From Amycolatopsis azurea DSM 43854 (lineage in GTDB: Bacteria; Actinomycetota; Actinomycetes; Mycobacteriales; Pseudonocardiaceae): a stretch of 64,000 bases of DNA. The notes beneath the pieces are model-generated. The model ran no database searches. It saw only the letters and a list, made by a program, of their open reading frames with translations, and had not been told where the DNA came from. The translations under genes were made by a program, and so were the position numbers. The DNA is taken from the NCBI RefSeq assembly GCF_001995215.1, contig NZ_MUXN01000002.1, positions 346,453 to 410,452 of the forward strand, given 5' to 3'. Positions 25,059 through 34,106 of this stretch are shown one piece after another. The first letter of the stretch is position 1; each line of letters opens with the position of its first letter.

Positions 25059-26798
25059 ATGGCCAAGCCCAATGTCGCCGAGCAGTTCGTCCAGGTCCTG
25101 GTGCAGGCCGGGGTGGAACGGATCTACGGCGTGGTCGGTGACAGTCTGAATCCGGTCGTCGACGCGATCCGGCGTACCCCGGGCATCGACTGGGTGCATG
25201 TGCGCAACGAGGAGGCGGGCGCGTTCGTGGCGGCCGCCGAGGCCCAGCTCACCGGACGGCTCGCGGTGTGCGCGGGCAGCTGCGGCCCCGGCAACACGCA
25301 CCTGGTGCAGGGCCTCTATGACGCGCACCGCACGGGTGCCCCGGTACTCGCGCTCGCCTCGCACATCCCGTCCGGGCAGATCGGGACCGGGTTCTTCCAG
25401 GAGACCCACCCGGAACGGCTGTTCGTCGACTGCAGCGGGTACTGCGAGCAGATCAGCGGTCCCGACCAGATGCCCAGGGTGCTGCGGATCGCCATGCAAC
25501 ACGCGCTGGCCCGCGGCGAGGTGTCGGTGCTGGTGCTGCCGGGCGACGTCGCGCAGCTGGCGGCCACGTCGCCCACCGGGAGCGGGACGCCGGTCACCGA
25601 GCACGGGAAGGTCGTGCCACCCGAGCCGCAGGTGGCGCGGCTCGCCGAGCTGATCAACGAAGCCGAGACCGTCACCCTGTTCGCCGGCGCCGGGGTGCGC
25701 GGCGCGCACGCCGAGGTGATGGAACTCGCCGGGGCGGTCCAGGCGCCGGTCGGCCACAGCCTGCGGGGCAAGGAGTGGATCCAGTACGACAATCCCTACG
25801 ACGTCGGGATGAGCGGCCTGCTCGGCTACGGCGCCTGCTACCAGGCCATGCACGACGCGGACCTGCTCCTCCTGCTGGGCACCGACTTCCCTTACGACTC
25901 CTTCCTGCCGCAGGCCCGGACAGTGCAGATCGACCACGACGCGACCCGGCTGGGCAGGCGCACCCCCTTGGAACTCGCCGTGCACGGCGACGTGGGGGAG
26001 ACCCTGCGAGCCGTGCTGCCGCTCCTGCGGCGCAAGACCGACCGGGCCTTCCTGGACCGCACGCTGCGCGACCACTGCAAATCACTGGAACAGGTCGTCG
26101 ACGCCTACACCCGGAACGTCGAACGGCACGTGCCCATCCATCCCGAGTTCGCCGCCGACCTTCTCGACGAACTCGCCGCGGACGACGCGATCTTCACCGT
26201 GGACACCGGCATGTGCAACGTCTGGGCCGCCCGGTACCTCACGCCCAACGGACGGCGGCGGGTCATCGGCTCGTTCCTGCACGGCACGATGGCCAACGCC
26301 CTGCCGCACGCCATCGGCGCGCAGTTCGCCTACCCGGGACGACAGGTCGTGTCGATGTCCGGCGACGGGGGCCTGGGCATGCTGCTCGGCGAACTGCTCA
26401 CCGTCGCCCTGCACGATCTCCCGGTCAAGATCGTCACGTTCAACAACTCCTCACTGGGCATGGTCAAGCTGGAGATGCTGGTCGACGGCCTGCCCGACTA
26501 CCAGACCGACCACCGTCAGGTCGACTTCGCCGCCATCGCCCGCGGCGCCGGCCTGCGCTCGGAGCGGGTGACCGATCCGACGCGGCTGCGTGCCGCCCTC
26601 AAGGAGGCACTGAGTCACGACGGCCCGGCGCTGGTGGATGTCGTGACGGACCCGAACGCGCTGTCCGTCCCTCCGCACATCACCGCCGGCCAGCTCGGCG
26701 GATTCGCGCTGGCCGCGAGCAAGGTCGTCCTCGAGGGCGGCGTCGGCCGGATGATCGACCTGGCCCGGGCAAACCTGCGCAATATCCCCCGGCCATGA
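25059..26798 (+). CDS. poxB: Thiamine diphosphate enzyme, pyruvate dehydrogenase (quinone) type
   Basis: A 579-residue three-domain ThDP enzyme like PoxB, which oxidises pyruvate to acetate and CO2 with FAD and passes electrons to quinones at the membrane. VRNEEAGAFVAAA holds the catalytic Glu, GSCGPGNTHLV follows, and GDGGLGMLLGELLTV to FNNSSLGMVKLEML is the ThDP/magnesium motif. The C-terminal tail is long enough to carry the membrane-binding helix. AAAGGG precedes the ATG. It diverges from the fusion gene across 190 bases and is probably a primary-metabolism gene, not a cluster member. Confidence 0.88.
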   Translation: MAKPNVAEQFVQVLVQAGVERIYGVVGDSLNPVVDAIRRTPGIDWVHVRNEEAGAFVAAAEAQLTGRLAVCAGSCGPGNTHLVQGLYDAHRTGAPVLALASHIPSGQIGTGFFQETHPERLFVDCSGYCEQISGPDQMPRVLRIAMQHALARGEVSVLVLPGDVAQLAATSPTGSGTPVTEHGKVVPPEPQVARLAELINEAETVTLFAGAGVRGAHAEVMELAGAVQAPVGHSLRGKEWIQYDNPYDVGMSGLLGYGACYQAMHDADLLLLLGTDFPYDSFLPQARTVQIDHDATRLGRRTPLELAVHGDVGETLRAVLPLLRRKTDRAFLDRTLRDHCKSLEQVVDAYTRNVERHVPIHPEFAADLLDELAADDAIFTVDTGMCNVWAARYLTPNGRRRVIGSFLHGTMANALPHAIGAQFAYPGRQVVSMSGDGGLGMLLGELLTVALHDLPVKIVTFNNSSLGMVKLEMLVDGLPDYQTDHRQVDFAAIARGAGLRSERVTDPTRLRAALKEALSHDGPALVDVVTDPNALSVPPHITAGQLGGFALAASKVVLEGGVGRMIDLARANLRNIPRP

Positions 26799-27029
26799 AA
26801 CAGCCGCTTTTCTCAAGCCGGGCTTCGAAAGTCGTAGGCGAAATGCCGTAGCAGCGGCCGAGAATTTGGCCCATCAAATGGTACTTATCGCTCGAAGTAT
26901 GATGCGCGAGAGTGAAAATTCTCGACAGTGGACGAGTCATGGCGGACACTCGGACCCGCGCAGCACCCCGCGGGCAAATCCTTGTTGCGCTCAGTTCCCA
27001 GCTCCCATCATTTGGCGAAAAGGAACCCT

Positions 27030-27797
27030 ATGCATGACGATGATGAGCCGGTAGGCCGAATCCTCGGCAGGCGGCAGGCGTTGATTCTGCTCGGCGCCGC
27101 CGGCGTGACACTCGGTGTCGCCGGATCCGCCACCGCGAGTGCCAGCACCTCCACCTCGGGAACACCCGAAGTCTGCGCACTGGATTGTGTGGTCAAGCCA
27201 GAGCAGATGGAGGGTCCGTATTTCGTGGACGAGCGACTCAATCGCTCCGATATCCGCACTGAACCGGCCACCGGAAGACCGGTTGCCGGTACCGCGCTGG
27301 CAATCAATTTCACCATTCAGCAAATCCGGCAACAGCAGTGCACGCCACTGCCGGGGGCGATGGTCGACCTCTGGCAGTGCGACGCGGTGGGGCTGTACTC
27401 CGACATTCCTTCTCAGGGAAGCTCCGGCCGCCGATTCCTGCGCGGTTACCAGAACACCGACCAATCGGGGGTGGCCCGGTTCACCACCATTCTGCCGGGT
27501 TGGTACACGGGGCGTACGCTGCATATCCACATCAAAATACGCACCGTCGGGACTAACGGCAGGCCGTACGAGTTCACCTCGCAGCTTTACTTCACGCCCG
27601 AGTTCGGCGCGGCCTATCTGCGGACCGAACCGTACCGGCGGAAAGGCCCGGCCGACACGACCAACAACCGGGACTCGATCTACCGCAGCGGCGGTGCGCA
27701 AATGCTGCTGCGTCCGCAGCAGGCCGGAAGCGGCTACACAGCGGACTTCGCGATCGGTCTCGACCTGTCGAACACCCAGGTCGGCCGTCCTGACTAG
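27030..27797 (+). CDS. Secreted intradiol ring-cleavage dioxygenase
   Basis: A 255-residue protein with a Tat-type leader (RILGRRQALILLGAAG, residues 9-24) and an intradiol dioxygenase domain. All four non-haem iron ligands can be placed: Tyr in LWQCDAVGLYSD, Tyr in GWYTGRTLHIHIK, and the two His of HIH. The family cleaves catechols or hydroxyquinols; exported actinobacterial versions act on lignin- or aromatic-derived catechols. An AAAAGGA site sets the ATG. It stands alone before a strong terminator hairpin. Confidence 0.88.
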   Translation: MHDDDEPVGRILGRRQALILLGAAGVTLGVAGSATASASTSTSGTPEVCALDCVVKPEQMEGPYFVDERLNRSDIRTEPATGRPVAGTALAINFTIQQIRQQQCTPLPGAMVDLWQCDAVGLYSDIPSQGSSGRRFLRGYQNTDQSGVARFTTILPGWYTGRTLHIHIKIRTVGTNGRPYEFTSQLYFTPEFGAAYLRTEPYRRKGPADTTNNRDSIYRSGGAQMLLRPQQAGSGYTADFAIGLDLSNTQVGRPD

Positions 27798-27824
27798 TTC
27801 ATCCGATTGAGAGGTTGTAGCAGC

Positions 27825-27861
27825 CGTCCGCCGCGTCAGCCTCGTGGCTGCGCGGCGGACG
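27825..27861 (+). terminator. Terminator hairpin after dioxygenase gene
   Basis: CGTCCGCCGCG pairs with CGCGGCGGACG, and inside it CAGCC pairs with GGCTG around a TCGT loop, giving a 16-bp stem with one bulged T, 28 bases past the stop codon. Confidence 0.75.
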
Positions 27862-28025
27862 AGTCTCAGCCGACGGGAGCAGTCGCTGACCTCGAAGTTC
27901 ACGGCGCCGCGCCGGGTCGGCCATTCGGCCGATGTGCACCCGGCCGATGAGCCGATCCAGCTGTGATCATCACCCCATAGCGTGACGGCTGTCAGCAATT
28001 CGTCGTCTACGGGGAGATCACGATA

Positions 28026-28796
28026 ATGCTTCGCAAAACAGGCGTACTGGCGGTCGGACTGGCCGCCGCGGGAGCGGTGCTGGTACCGGGGGTCGCTGCC
28101 GCGGCCGACGGGCCCACGCCCTACGTCATCGGAGGGCACGACGCCACCGAGGACTACTCGTTCATGGTGTCGTTGCAGCAGGACGGGCGGCACTTCTGCG
28201 GTGGCTCGCTGATCAGCGAGGACTGGGTGGTGACCGCGGCGCACTGCGTGCAGGGAGCGCGGCCGGACCAGGTCAGGACCCGGATCGGGGCGCGGCAGCA
28301 CAACAGCGGGGGCACCGAGACCGGCGTCAGCCGGATCATCGTGCATCCGGACTTCGGTGGGCAGAAGCCGCAGGGCGGGGACATCGCACTGGTGCGGTTG
28401 GACAAACCGGTGACCGAGCAGCCGATCAAGATCGCCGATGCCCTGGGCGACGCGGGGACGGCGACCCGGATCCTCGGCTGGGGTGAGCACTGCGCCGAGC
28501 AGAACTGCGGCGCGCCGGAGATCCTCCAGGAGCTGGACACCAAGGTCAGGCCGGCGGCGGATTGCCACAATCTGGCCACGGGCAAGGAGATCTGCACCGG
28601 TTCCGACACGCCGGACGCGATGGGCTGCTACGGCGACTCGGGCGGGCCGCAGATCAAGGGCAGGCCGGGTGAGTGGGAACTGGTCGGTGCCACCAGCCGC
28701 GATGGTGACGAGGACCCGAAGTGCGCCAGCGGTCTGGGCATCTGGACCGACGTGACGGTGTACCGGGACTGGATCGCCGAGCAGCAGGCGAGCTAG
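28026..28796 (+). CDS. Secreted trypsin-like serine protease
   Basis: A 256-residue chymotrypsin-family (S1) protease. A Sec-type signal peptide ends near AAAADG at about residue 30, a short propeptide follows, and mature protein would begin at VIGGHDA. The triad is visible: VVTAAHC (His), GGDIALVRL (Asp) and CYGDSGGP (Ser). Paired Cys residues support disulfides outside the cell. It resembles Streptomyces trypsin-like enzymes used in growth and development. It is monocistronic, with a palindrome just after the stop. Confidence 0.93.
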   Translation: MLRKTGVLAVGLAAAGAVLVPGVAAAADGPTPYVIGGHDATEDYSFMVSLQQDGRHFCGGSLISEDWVVTAAHCVQGARPDQVRTRIGARQHNSGGTETGVSRIIVHPDFGGQKPQGGDIALVRLDKPVTEQPIKIADALGDAGTATRILGWGEHCAEQNCGAPEILQELDTKVRPAADCHNLATGKEICTGSDTPDAMGCYGDSGGPQIKGRPGEWELVGATSRDGDEDPKCASGLGIWTDVTVYRDWIAEQQAS

Positions 28797-28804
28797 CGAA
28801 CCGA

Positions 28805-28822
28805 AGGCCGGACGTCCGGCCT
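28805..28822 (+). terminator. Short palindrome after protease gene
   Basis: AGGCCGGACGTCCGGCCT is an 18-base perfect palindrome eight bases after the stop codon. It may be a compact terminator or a regulator site for the next gene. Confidence 0.4.
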
Positions 28823-28865
28823 CGTCCTGCGGCATGATCTGTGAAACGCCGGACGAAGGGCGGTC

Positions 28866-31658
28866 ATGGGGCAGGGGAAGACAACGGCTCGCGGTTTGCG
28901 GATCAGGGTGCTGGGGCCGTTCGAGGTCGAGACGGCCGCGGGGCCGGTGGACGTGGGTGGGCGGCAGCGGGCGTTGCTGGCGTCACTGGCGTTCTCGGCG
29001 AACCAGGTGGTCCCGCTGTGGAAGCTGATCGGTCACGTCTGGGACGAGGAGTCCCCGCTGGACGTGCGCAATGGCCTGCAGACGCTGGTGAGCAGGCTGC
29101 GGCGCAGCCTCGGCGCCGACGTCATCGAGACGACCGAGGGCGGGTACCTGCTGCGTGCCGCCGCCACCGAACTCGACCTGCTCGCGCTGCGCGAGCAGGT
29201 CGAGTCGGCCGCCGTCGCGGCACGGGAAGGGGATGCCGGCCGGGAGTACGCGTCGCTGGCGTCGGCGGTCCGGCTGTGGCGTGGAGATCCGCTGGAGGAC
29301 GTCGCGTCGCCGGGGCTGCGTGCGGAGGTGGGACCGCAGGTCGCCGAGCTGTTGTTCACCGCCCGCGAGCGGATGCTGGACGTCGACCTGGAGCGAGGTC
29401 ACGGGCAGGAGGTGATCGCCGAGCTGCGGGACCTCACCGCGCGGTACCCGCTGCGCGAGTCGCTGTGGGCGAGGTTGATGCTGGCCCTGCACCGTGCGGG
29501 GCGGCGGGCCGAGGCGCTGGACGCCTATCGCCAGGTCACCGATCTGGTGCGGGAGCGACTCGGCCTCGACGTGGGGCGCGCCGTCGCCGATCTGCATCAG
29601 GCGATCCTGCTCGACGACGAAGCTCTCGCCGGCGGGCGGCCTGCCCCGGAGCGGGTGCCTCGCCAGTTGCCGGGGGACGTCCGCGGGTTCGTGGGGCGTG
29701 GTGACGAGATGGCGGGTTTGGACCGGTTGGTGAGCGGGGCCGACGGTCAGCCGGTCGTGATCTCCGCCGTCGACGGTGCCGCCGGCATCGGGAAGACGAG
29801 TCTGGCCGTGCACTGGGCACATCAGGTCGTGCCGCGATTCCCGGACGGGCAGCTGTATCTGAACCTGCGTGGTTACGGTCCCAGCGTGCCGGTCGATCCG
29901 GCGGACGCCCTGGACGTCCTGTTGCGTTCGCTCGGGGTGCCGCCGGAGCGTGTCCCGGCCGATGTCGAGGAGCGGGCGGCGCTCTGGCGCACCGAGTCCG
30001 CCGCGCGCGGGATGCTCGTCGTACTGGACAACGCCCGCGACAGCGCCCAAGTACGGCCGTTGCTCCCGGGCGGGGGTTCGGTCGTGGTGACCAGCCGCCG
30101 CAAGCTCCGCGGCCTGTCCGCCAGGGAGGGAGCGCGCCACCTCACCCTGGGCCTGCTTTCACCGGCCGAGGGGCTGGAGTTGTTCACCGATCAGGTCGGC
30201 CGGGACCGGGTGGCGGCCGAGCCGGACGCGGCGGCGGCGATCGTGGAGTTGTGCGCGCGACTGCCGCTGGCGTTGCGGCTGGCCGCGGACCACGCGGCCC
30301 GGCATCCGGAGTGGCCGCTGTCTTCGTTGCGGGACGAGTTGGCCGAGCAGCGTGGGCTCGAGGTGCTGTCGGTCGACGACGACCGCGACAGCGACCTGCG
30401 TTCGCTGTTCGACTGGTCCTACGACGCGCTCGACGTGCAGGCGGCGGCGGTGTTCGATGCGCTCGGCCTGTTTCCCGGCGACACCATCGGGAGGCACGCG
30501 GTCGCCGCGCTGGCCGCGATCCCGCCGTCGGTGGCCGGTGCCGCGCTCGCGCGGCTGGCGGAGGTCAGCATGCTCCAGCAGCGGCTGCCCGACCGGTTCG
30601 AACTGCACGATCTGCTTCGGCAGTACGCGCGCGACAAGGTGGCGGCTCTGCCCGGTGCGCCGGCGGCTGTCGAGAGGCTGGCGGCGCACTATGTGCACAC
30701 CGCGGAACGGGCACGCGATCACCTCACCGGCATTCCGCACCGGATGCCGATCGCCGTGGCCGGGCCCGACGTCCCGGTTGTCGATTTCACCGACCACCAC
30801 TCCGCGGTCGCCTGGTTCGACCGGGAGATCGACACGATCGCCAAGCTGGTCGTCGGCGCCGACGAGCACGGCCTGCACGCCCAAGCCGCGGTGCTGTTCC
30901 AGCTGTCCTGGCACTACCTCTACCTGCGCGGACACTGGCAACGGATAGTCGACATGGGGGAGGCCGCCCTCCGCGGAGCGACCGCCGCGGGCGATCGATT
31001 CCTGCTGGCCAAGTGCTTCAACGGGGCGAGCGCGGGCTACGGCCGAGCCGCCGACCGCGACAAGCAGATCACCTACTGCCGCGCGGCGCTGGAGATCTTC
31101 CGTGAACTGGGCGACCTCGCCGAACAGGGCACGGCGCTGCTCAACCTGGGGTCGGCCCTCAACTGGCTGCGCCGGTTCGCCGAGGCCGTCGAGCCGCTGC
31201 GCGAAGCCGTCCGGTTGTACGAGTCGGTCGGTGACGACCTGCCCGCCGCCATGGCGCTCAACAACCTCGCGGACACGTTCGTCGGACTCGGCCGTTACGA
31301 AGAGGCGAGTGGACCCGCCCGACGAGCCCTCGACACGTTCCGGAAAGGAGAGGAGCCCACGCGGATCGTCGCCGGTCTGGAAACCATCGCCGCCGTGCAG
31401 GCGGGGGCGGGCGATCACCGCACCGCCGCCGCGACGTACCGGGAGGCCGTCGACCTCGTCGAGGAGATCCACGTGACCAGGTCGGCAGTGCCGCTACGAG
31501 TCGGCTTGGGACACGCGCTGCTCGCGCTCGGCGACGTCGATCAAGCGCGCAGAGTATGGCGGGAGGCCTACGACCGGTGCCTTCTCGACGGCGATCAAAC
31601 CGTCGCCGACGAGATCCGGGAACTGCTTTCCGCACACGCCCGGCCCACGACGGGGTAG
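28866..31658 (+). CDS. SARP family regulator with NB-ARC and TPR domains (AfsR-like)
   Basis: A 930-residue transcriptional regulator. Residues 1-95 are an OmpR-like winged helix (GLRIRVLGPFEV; RNGLQTLVSRLRRSLG), 100-250 a bacterial transcriptional activation domain, 275-560 an NB-ARC ATPase with Walker A GAAGIGKTSL (about residue 303) and Walker B MLVVLDN, and the remainder TPR-like helices (LLNLGSALNWLRRFAEAVEPL and similar). Such proteins activate secondary-metabolite genes after nucleotide-controlled assembly. It is transcribed alone toward the metallophore locus; which cluster it controls is not evident. Confidence 0.92.
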   Translation: MGQGKTTARGLRIRVLGPFEVETAAGPVDVGGRQRALLASLAFSANQVVPLWKLIGHVWDEESPLDVRNGLQTLVSRLRRSLGADVIETTEGGYLLRAAATELDLLALREQVESAAVAAREGDAGREYASLASAVRLWRGDPLEDVASPGLRAEVGPQVAELLFTARERMLDVDLERGHGQEVIAELRDLTARYPLRESLWARLMLALHRAGRRAEALDAYRQVTDLVRERLGLDVGRAVADLHQAILLDDEALAGGRPAPERVPRQLPGDVRGFVGRGDEMAGLDRLVSGADGQPVVISAVDGAAGIGKTSLAVHWAHQVVPRFPDGQLYLNLRGYGPSVPVDPADALDVLLRSLGVPPERVPADVEERAALWRTESAARGMLVVLDNARDSAQVRPLLPGGGSVVVTSRRKLRGLSAREGARHLTLGLLSPAEGLELFTDQVGRDRVAAEPDAAAAIVELCARLPLALRLAADHAARHPEWPLSSLRDELAEQRGLEVLSVDDDRDSDLRSLFDWSYDALDVQAAAVFDALGLFPGDTIGRHAVAALAAIPPSVAGAALARLAEVSMLQQRLPDRFELHDLLRQYARDKVAALPGAPAAVERLAAHYVHTAERARDHLTGIPHRMPIAVAGPDVPVVDFTDHHSAVAWFDREIDTIAKLVVGADEHGLHAQAAVLFQLSWHYLYLRGHWQRIVDMGEAALRGATAAGDRFLLAKCFNGASAGYGRAADRDKQITYCRAALEIFRELGDLAEQGTALLNLGSALNWLRRFAEAVEPLREAVRLYESVGDDLPAAMALNNLADTFVGLGRYEEASGPARRALDTFRKGEEPTRIVAGLETIAAVQAGAGDHRTAAATYREAVDLVEEIHVTRSAVPLRVGLGHALLALGDVDQARRVWREAYDRCLLDGDQTVADEIRELLSAHARPTTG

Positions 31659-31896
31659 CCGAGTCCGGACGACACCGCCGTGCAAGCGTGACGACAGCGG
31701 CCATCGCGTTTCTCGCCCTATGGTCTCGTTCGAGCGACGCTTCCCGCCACCCCGCCGGCGGGAAGCACACGGTCGCGCTTCCGTCTCTCCCGGACTGGGG
31801 AGGGCGAGAGTGGCGAAGAACGATCGTGGCGTTCATGGCGACCGCGGTGGCGTCGAGGGTCCTGAAGGGGGTGACGTCACCGCGGTCCGACGCTGA

Positions 31897-31927
<31 letters not shown>

Positions 31928-31986
31928 CCGGCGTCGGCCGGTGCCGCGCGGGTCTTGCGTCCTCGGGGCGGCGGAGTCCCGGAAGC

Positions 31987-32039
31987 GTTGCGAAAGCCAC
32001 TTTCGCAACCTTCAACGTTGCGAAAGTGGCTTTCGCGAC
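31987..32039. repeat. Interspersed palindromic repeat, copy 2
   Basis: Arms at 31987-32009 and 32017-32039, beginning GTTGCGAAAGCCACTTTCGC, separated by 7 bases with CTTCAA as core. One arm end differs by a base (GCGAC for GCAAC). Confidence 0.85.
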
Positions 32040-32275
32040 ACCTGATGCCGGATCGGCGAGAACTACTGCCCGTCGGAACGGGCGGCTGTCACGGGATTCC
32101 CGACACAGCGGCACAGTACGGCTTCGTCGAGGTCGGACTGGAGATCATCTACGAGATCCCGGCGGTGCGCGCCGGGCGTATCGCGGCTCCGGCGACGGGG
32201 CGAGTCCCAGATTTGGCGCCGGCAAAGGAAAACGGGACCCTCAGGGTTCACCTGGCCGACCCGTCGTGGCTATGA

Positions 32276-32296
32276 TGACAACGATTGTCGTTATCA
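32276..32296 (+). promoter_or_regulatory. Zur/Fur-like operator upstream of the exporter gene
   Basis: A 21-base near-palindrome with arms TGACAACGAT and GTCGTTATCA around a central T, 15 bases before the start codon of the MFS gene. It matches the box at 34066 closely. A metal-bound Fur-family repressor here would block the exporter when metal is plentiful. Confidence 0.65.
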
Positions 32297-32311
32297 GCCT
32301 GGGAGGATTCC

Positions 32312-33544
32312 GTGCCGGTCACCGCCTCACTCGCCCCTACGCGCTCCATATTGCGGGACGGCGGGTTCGTCCGGCTGTGGACCGGCACCACCGCGTCCGG
32401 GCTCGCGACCTGGGCGTTGCCGTTCGTGCTCGGGCTCGCCGTGCTGCACGGCGACCTCGGCCCGGTCGGGCTCGGGGTGGTGCTGGCCACGCGCACGGTC
32501 GGGTTCATCGCCGCCGTCCCCATCGCCGGTGTGCTGGCCGATCGGCATTCGCGGCGCGGGGTGGTGCTGTGGTCCGGTCTGCTGGCGACCGCCGCCATGC
32601 CGGTGATCGCCTTCGGGCTCGGCCGGTCGGTGGTGATGATGGCGATCGCGGCCGCGGTGGCCGGAGCCGGCCAGGGCGCGTGCCGGCCGGCGTTCCAGGC
32701 GCTGACCGCCGAGGTGGTGGAAGAAGGTCAACGCCAGCAGGCCAACGCGGCGACGTCGCTCTCGGTCCGGGTGACCACGCTGGTGGCGCCCGGGTTGACC
32801 ACGCTGCTCGGCGCGTTCATGTCGGTGCACGTCCTGCTGTTCGGCGTGGCCGCGCTGTGGCTGGTCGCCGCGGTGGTTCCGCCACGAGGGAAAGCGTCCG
32901 GTCCGGCACCGGAAACCGCCCGTGCCGGGTTTCTCGCCGAGTTCATGGAGGGGGTGCGAGAGGCACGACGGCACCCATGGTTCATCGCCGGTCTGATCGC
33001 GCTCACCTCGATGCTGGCGTTCGGATATTCCGCGAGCATGGTCGTCCTGCCGATGGTGAGCCGTGACCGGTACGGCACCGAGGTGGTGCTCGCCGCGGCC
33101 ACGACCGGGTACGCGGTCGGCGCGCTGATCGGCGCGGTGCTGATCGCGCGCTGGCGGCCGCGCGCTCAGGGATGGGCCGCGCTCGTGAGCCTTGCCTGCT
33201 ACGGGTTCGCGCCGCTGTGCCTGCTGTTTCCGCTGCACCCCGCGATGGTCGTGGCGGCGTACGTGATCGCCGGGCTCGGCGTCGAGTTGTTCAATGTGCC
33301 GTGGTTCACCGCGACACAGCGCGAGGTGGCGCCGGACAAGCTGGCCCGGGTGTCCTCATTGGACTTCCTGCTGTCCTACGGTCTGGCGCCGGCCGGTCTC
33401 GCCCTGATCGCCCCCGCGATCGAGAGTTTCGGTGCCACCCCGGTGCTCGCCGTGTGCGCGGTGAGCTGCTTCGTGGTGCCGGTGCTCGCCTGTCTGGTGC
33501 CGACCTCCCGCGGATTCACCAAGAAGCCTTCGGCGGCCGATTAG
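32312..33544 (+). CDS. MFS exporter, EntS-like (metallophore efflux)
   Basis: A 410-residue major facilitator with about 12 membrane segments, of the EntS/DUF894 subgroup known to export siderophores such as enterobactin. Segments such as LGVVLATRTVGFIAAVPIAGVLADRHSRR show the MFS loop motif after helix 2. A GGGAGGA ribosome-binding site sets the GTG start. The Zur/Fur-like box directly in front and the metallophore genes downstream argue that it secretes the chelator made by the locus. Confidence 0.87.
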   Translation: MPVTASLAPTRSILRDGGFVRLWTGTTASGLATWALPFVLGLAVLHGDLGPVGLGVVLATRTVGFIAAVPIAGVLADRHSRRGVVLWSGLLATAAMPVIAFGLGRSVVMMAIAAAVAGAGQGACRPAFQALTAEVVEEGQRQQANAATSLSVRVTTLVAPGLTTLLGAFMSVHVLLFGVAALWLVAAVVPPRGKASGPAPETARAGFLAEFMEGVREARRHPWFIAGLIALTSMLAFGYSASMVVLPMVSRDRYGTEVVLAAATTGYAVGALIGAVLIARWRPRAQGWAALVSLACYGFAPLCLLFPLHPAMVVAAYVIAGLGVELFNVPWFTATQREVAPDKLARVSSLDFLLSYGLAPAGLALIAPAIESFGATPVLAVCAVSCFVVPVLACLVPTSRGFTKKPSAAD

Positions 33545-33596
33545 CGCGACGTGCCGGAACCGTGAAAATTTCATCGTCGCGAAGCCTTGGGGGAAA

Positions 33597-33617
33597 TGAT
33601 GAATGATTCATTCGTCA
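33597..33617. promoter_or_regulatory. 21-base palindrome with TGAATGATTCA core
   Basis: Arms TGATGAATGA and TCATTCGTCA around a central T, with one mismatch. Its 11-base core TGAATGATTCA recurs at 62833-62843. Likely a regulator binding site; the protein is unknown. Confidence 0.4.
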
Positions 33618-34065
33618 CTGACCGTGTGCGCCGGGAAAACCGTCGATTTCGGTGAACGCGCTGAGGATGGAGCGCTTTCAAGATTTTGGAGACTCGTCGG
33701 CTCGTCGGCTCTGGCGCGCTTCAGGTTGCGGTCAGTATCGAGGTATGGCGGGGCGGCAATATATGAATATGACAAATAGTTGACAAGTGCTAAAGGAACT
33801 CATAACTTTCGTGATAGACGAATCGCTTCTTAAGGGGGAATGTCGACCGGTCGCCCGTGTTTGATTCCTTGTGGAAATCATCAACGCCGATTGTGTCAGT
33901 CAACTGGGGAGCTCCTCTCGGCCGGACGGCGATGCCGTTCGGGAGATGGTGCCGGTGGAACTCGAGACGAGAGACGTCCTTGCCGGCTTGCGACGACGAA
34001 CCCGGCCTCGCTGTGCCGGGTGCCGCGTGCGCCTGGGTGATCTGGGCGACTCGCCGCCCAGTGTT

Positions 34066-34086
34066 TGCAAATGATTATCGTTATCA
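34066..34086 (+). promoter_or_regulatory. Zur/Fur-like operator upstream of the decarboxylase gene
   Basis: Arms TGCAAATGAT and ATCGTTATCA around a central T, ending 20 bases before the start codon of the first biosynthetic gene. This is the best match of the three boxes to a Fur-family palindrome. Confidence 0.7.
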
Positions 34087-34106
34087 TGTATAAGGATGGG
34101 GTGCTC

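Larger units (their letters stand above)
33545..34106. other. Regulatory gap before the metallophore biosynthetic operon
   Basis: A 562-base gap with an unusually AT-rich stretch around 33740-33850. It contains a palindrome at 33597, a Zur/Fur-like box at 34066 and a few short open frames without good ribosome-binding sites. A 67-codon frame (33871-34074) has moderate codon bias but no clear start signal. Confidence 0.5.

Noticed and set aside
33871..34074. 67-codon frame with a CAGC motif before the metallophore operon
   Set aside because: Codon use is moderate but there is no ribosome-binding site and it runs into the operator; not enough to call a gene.
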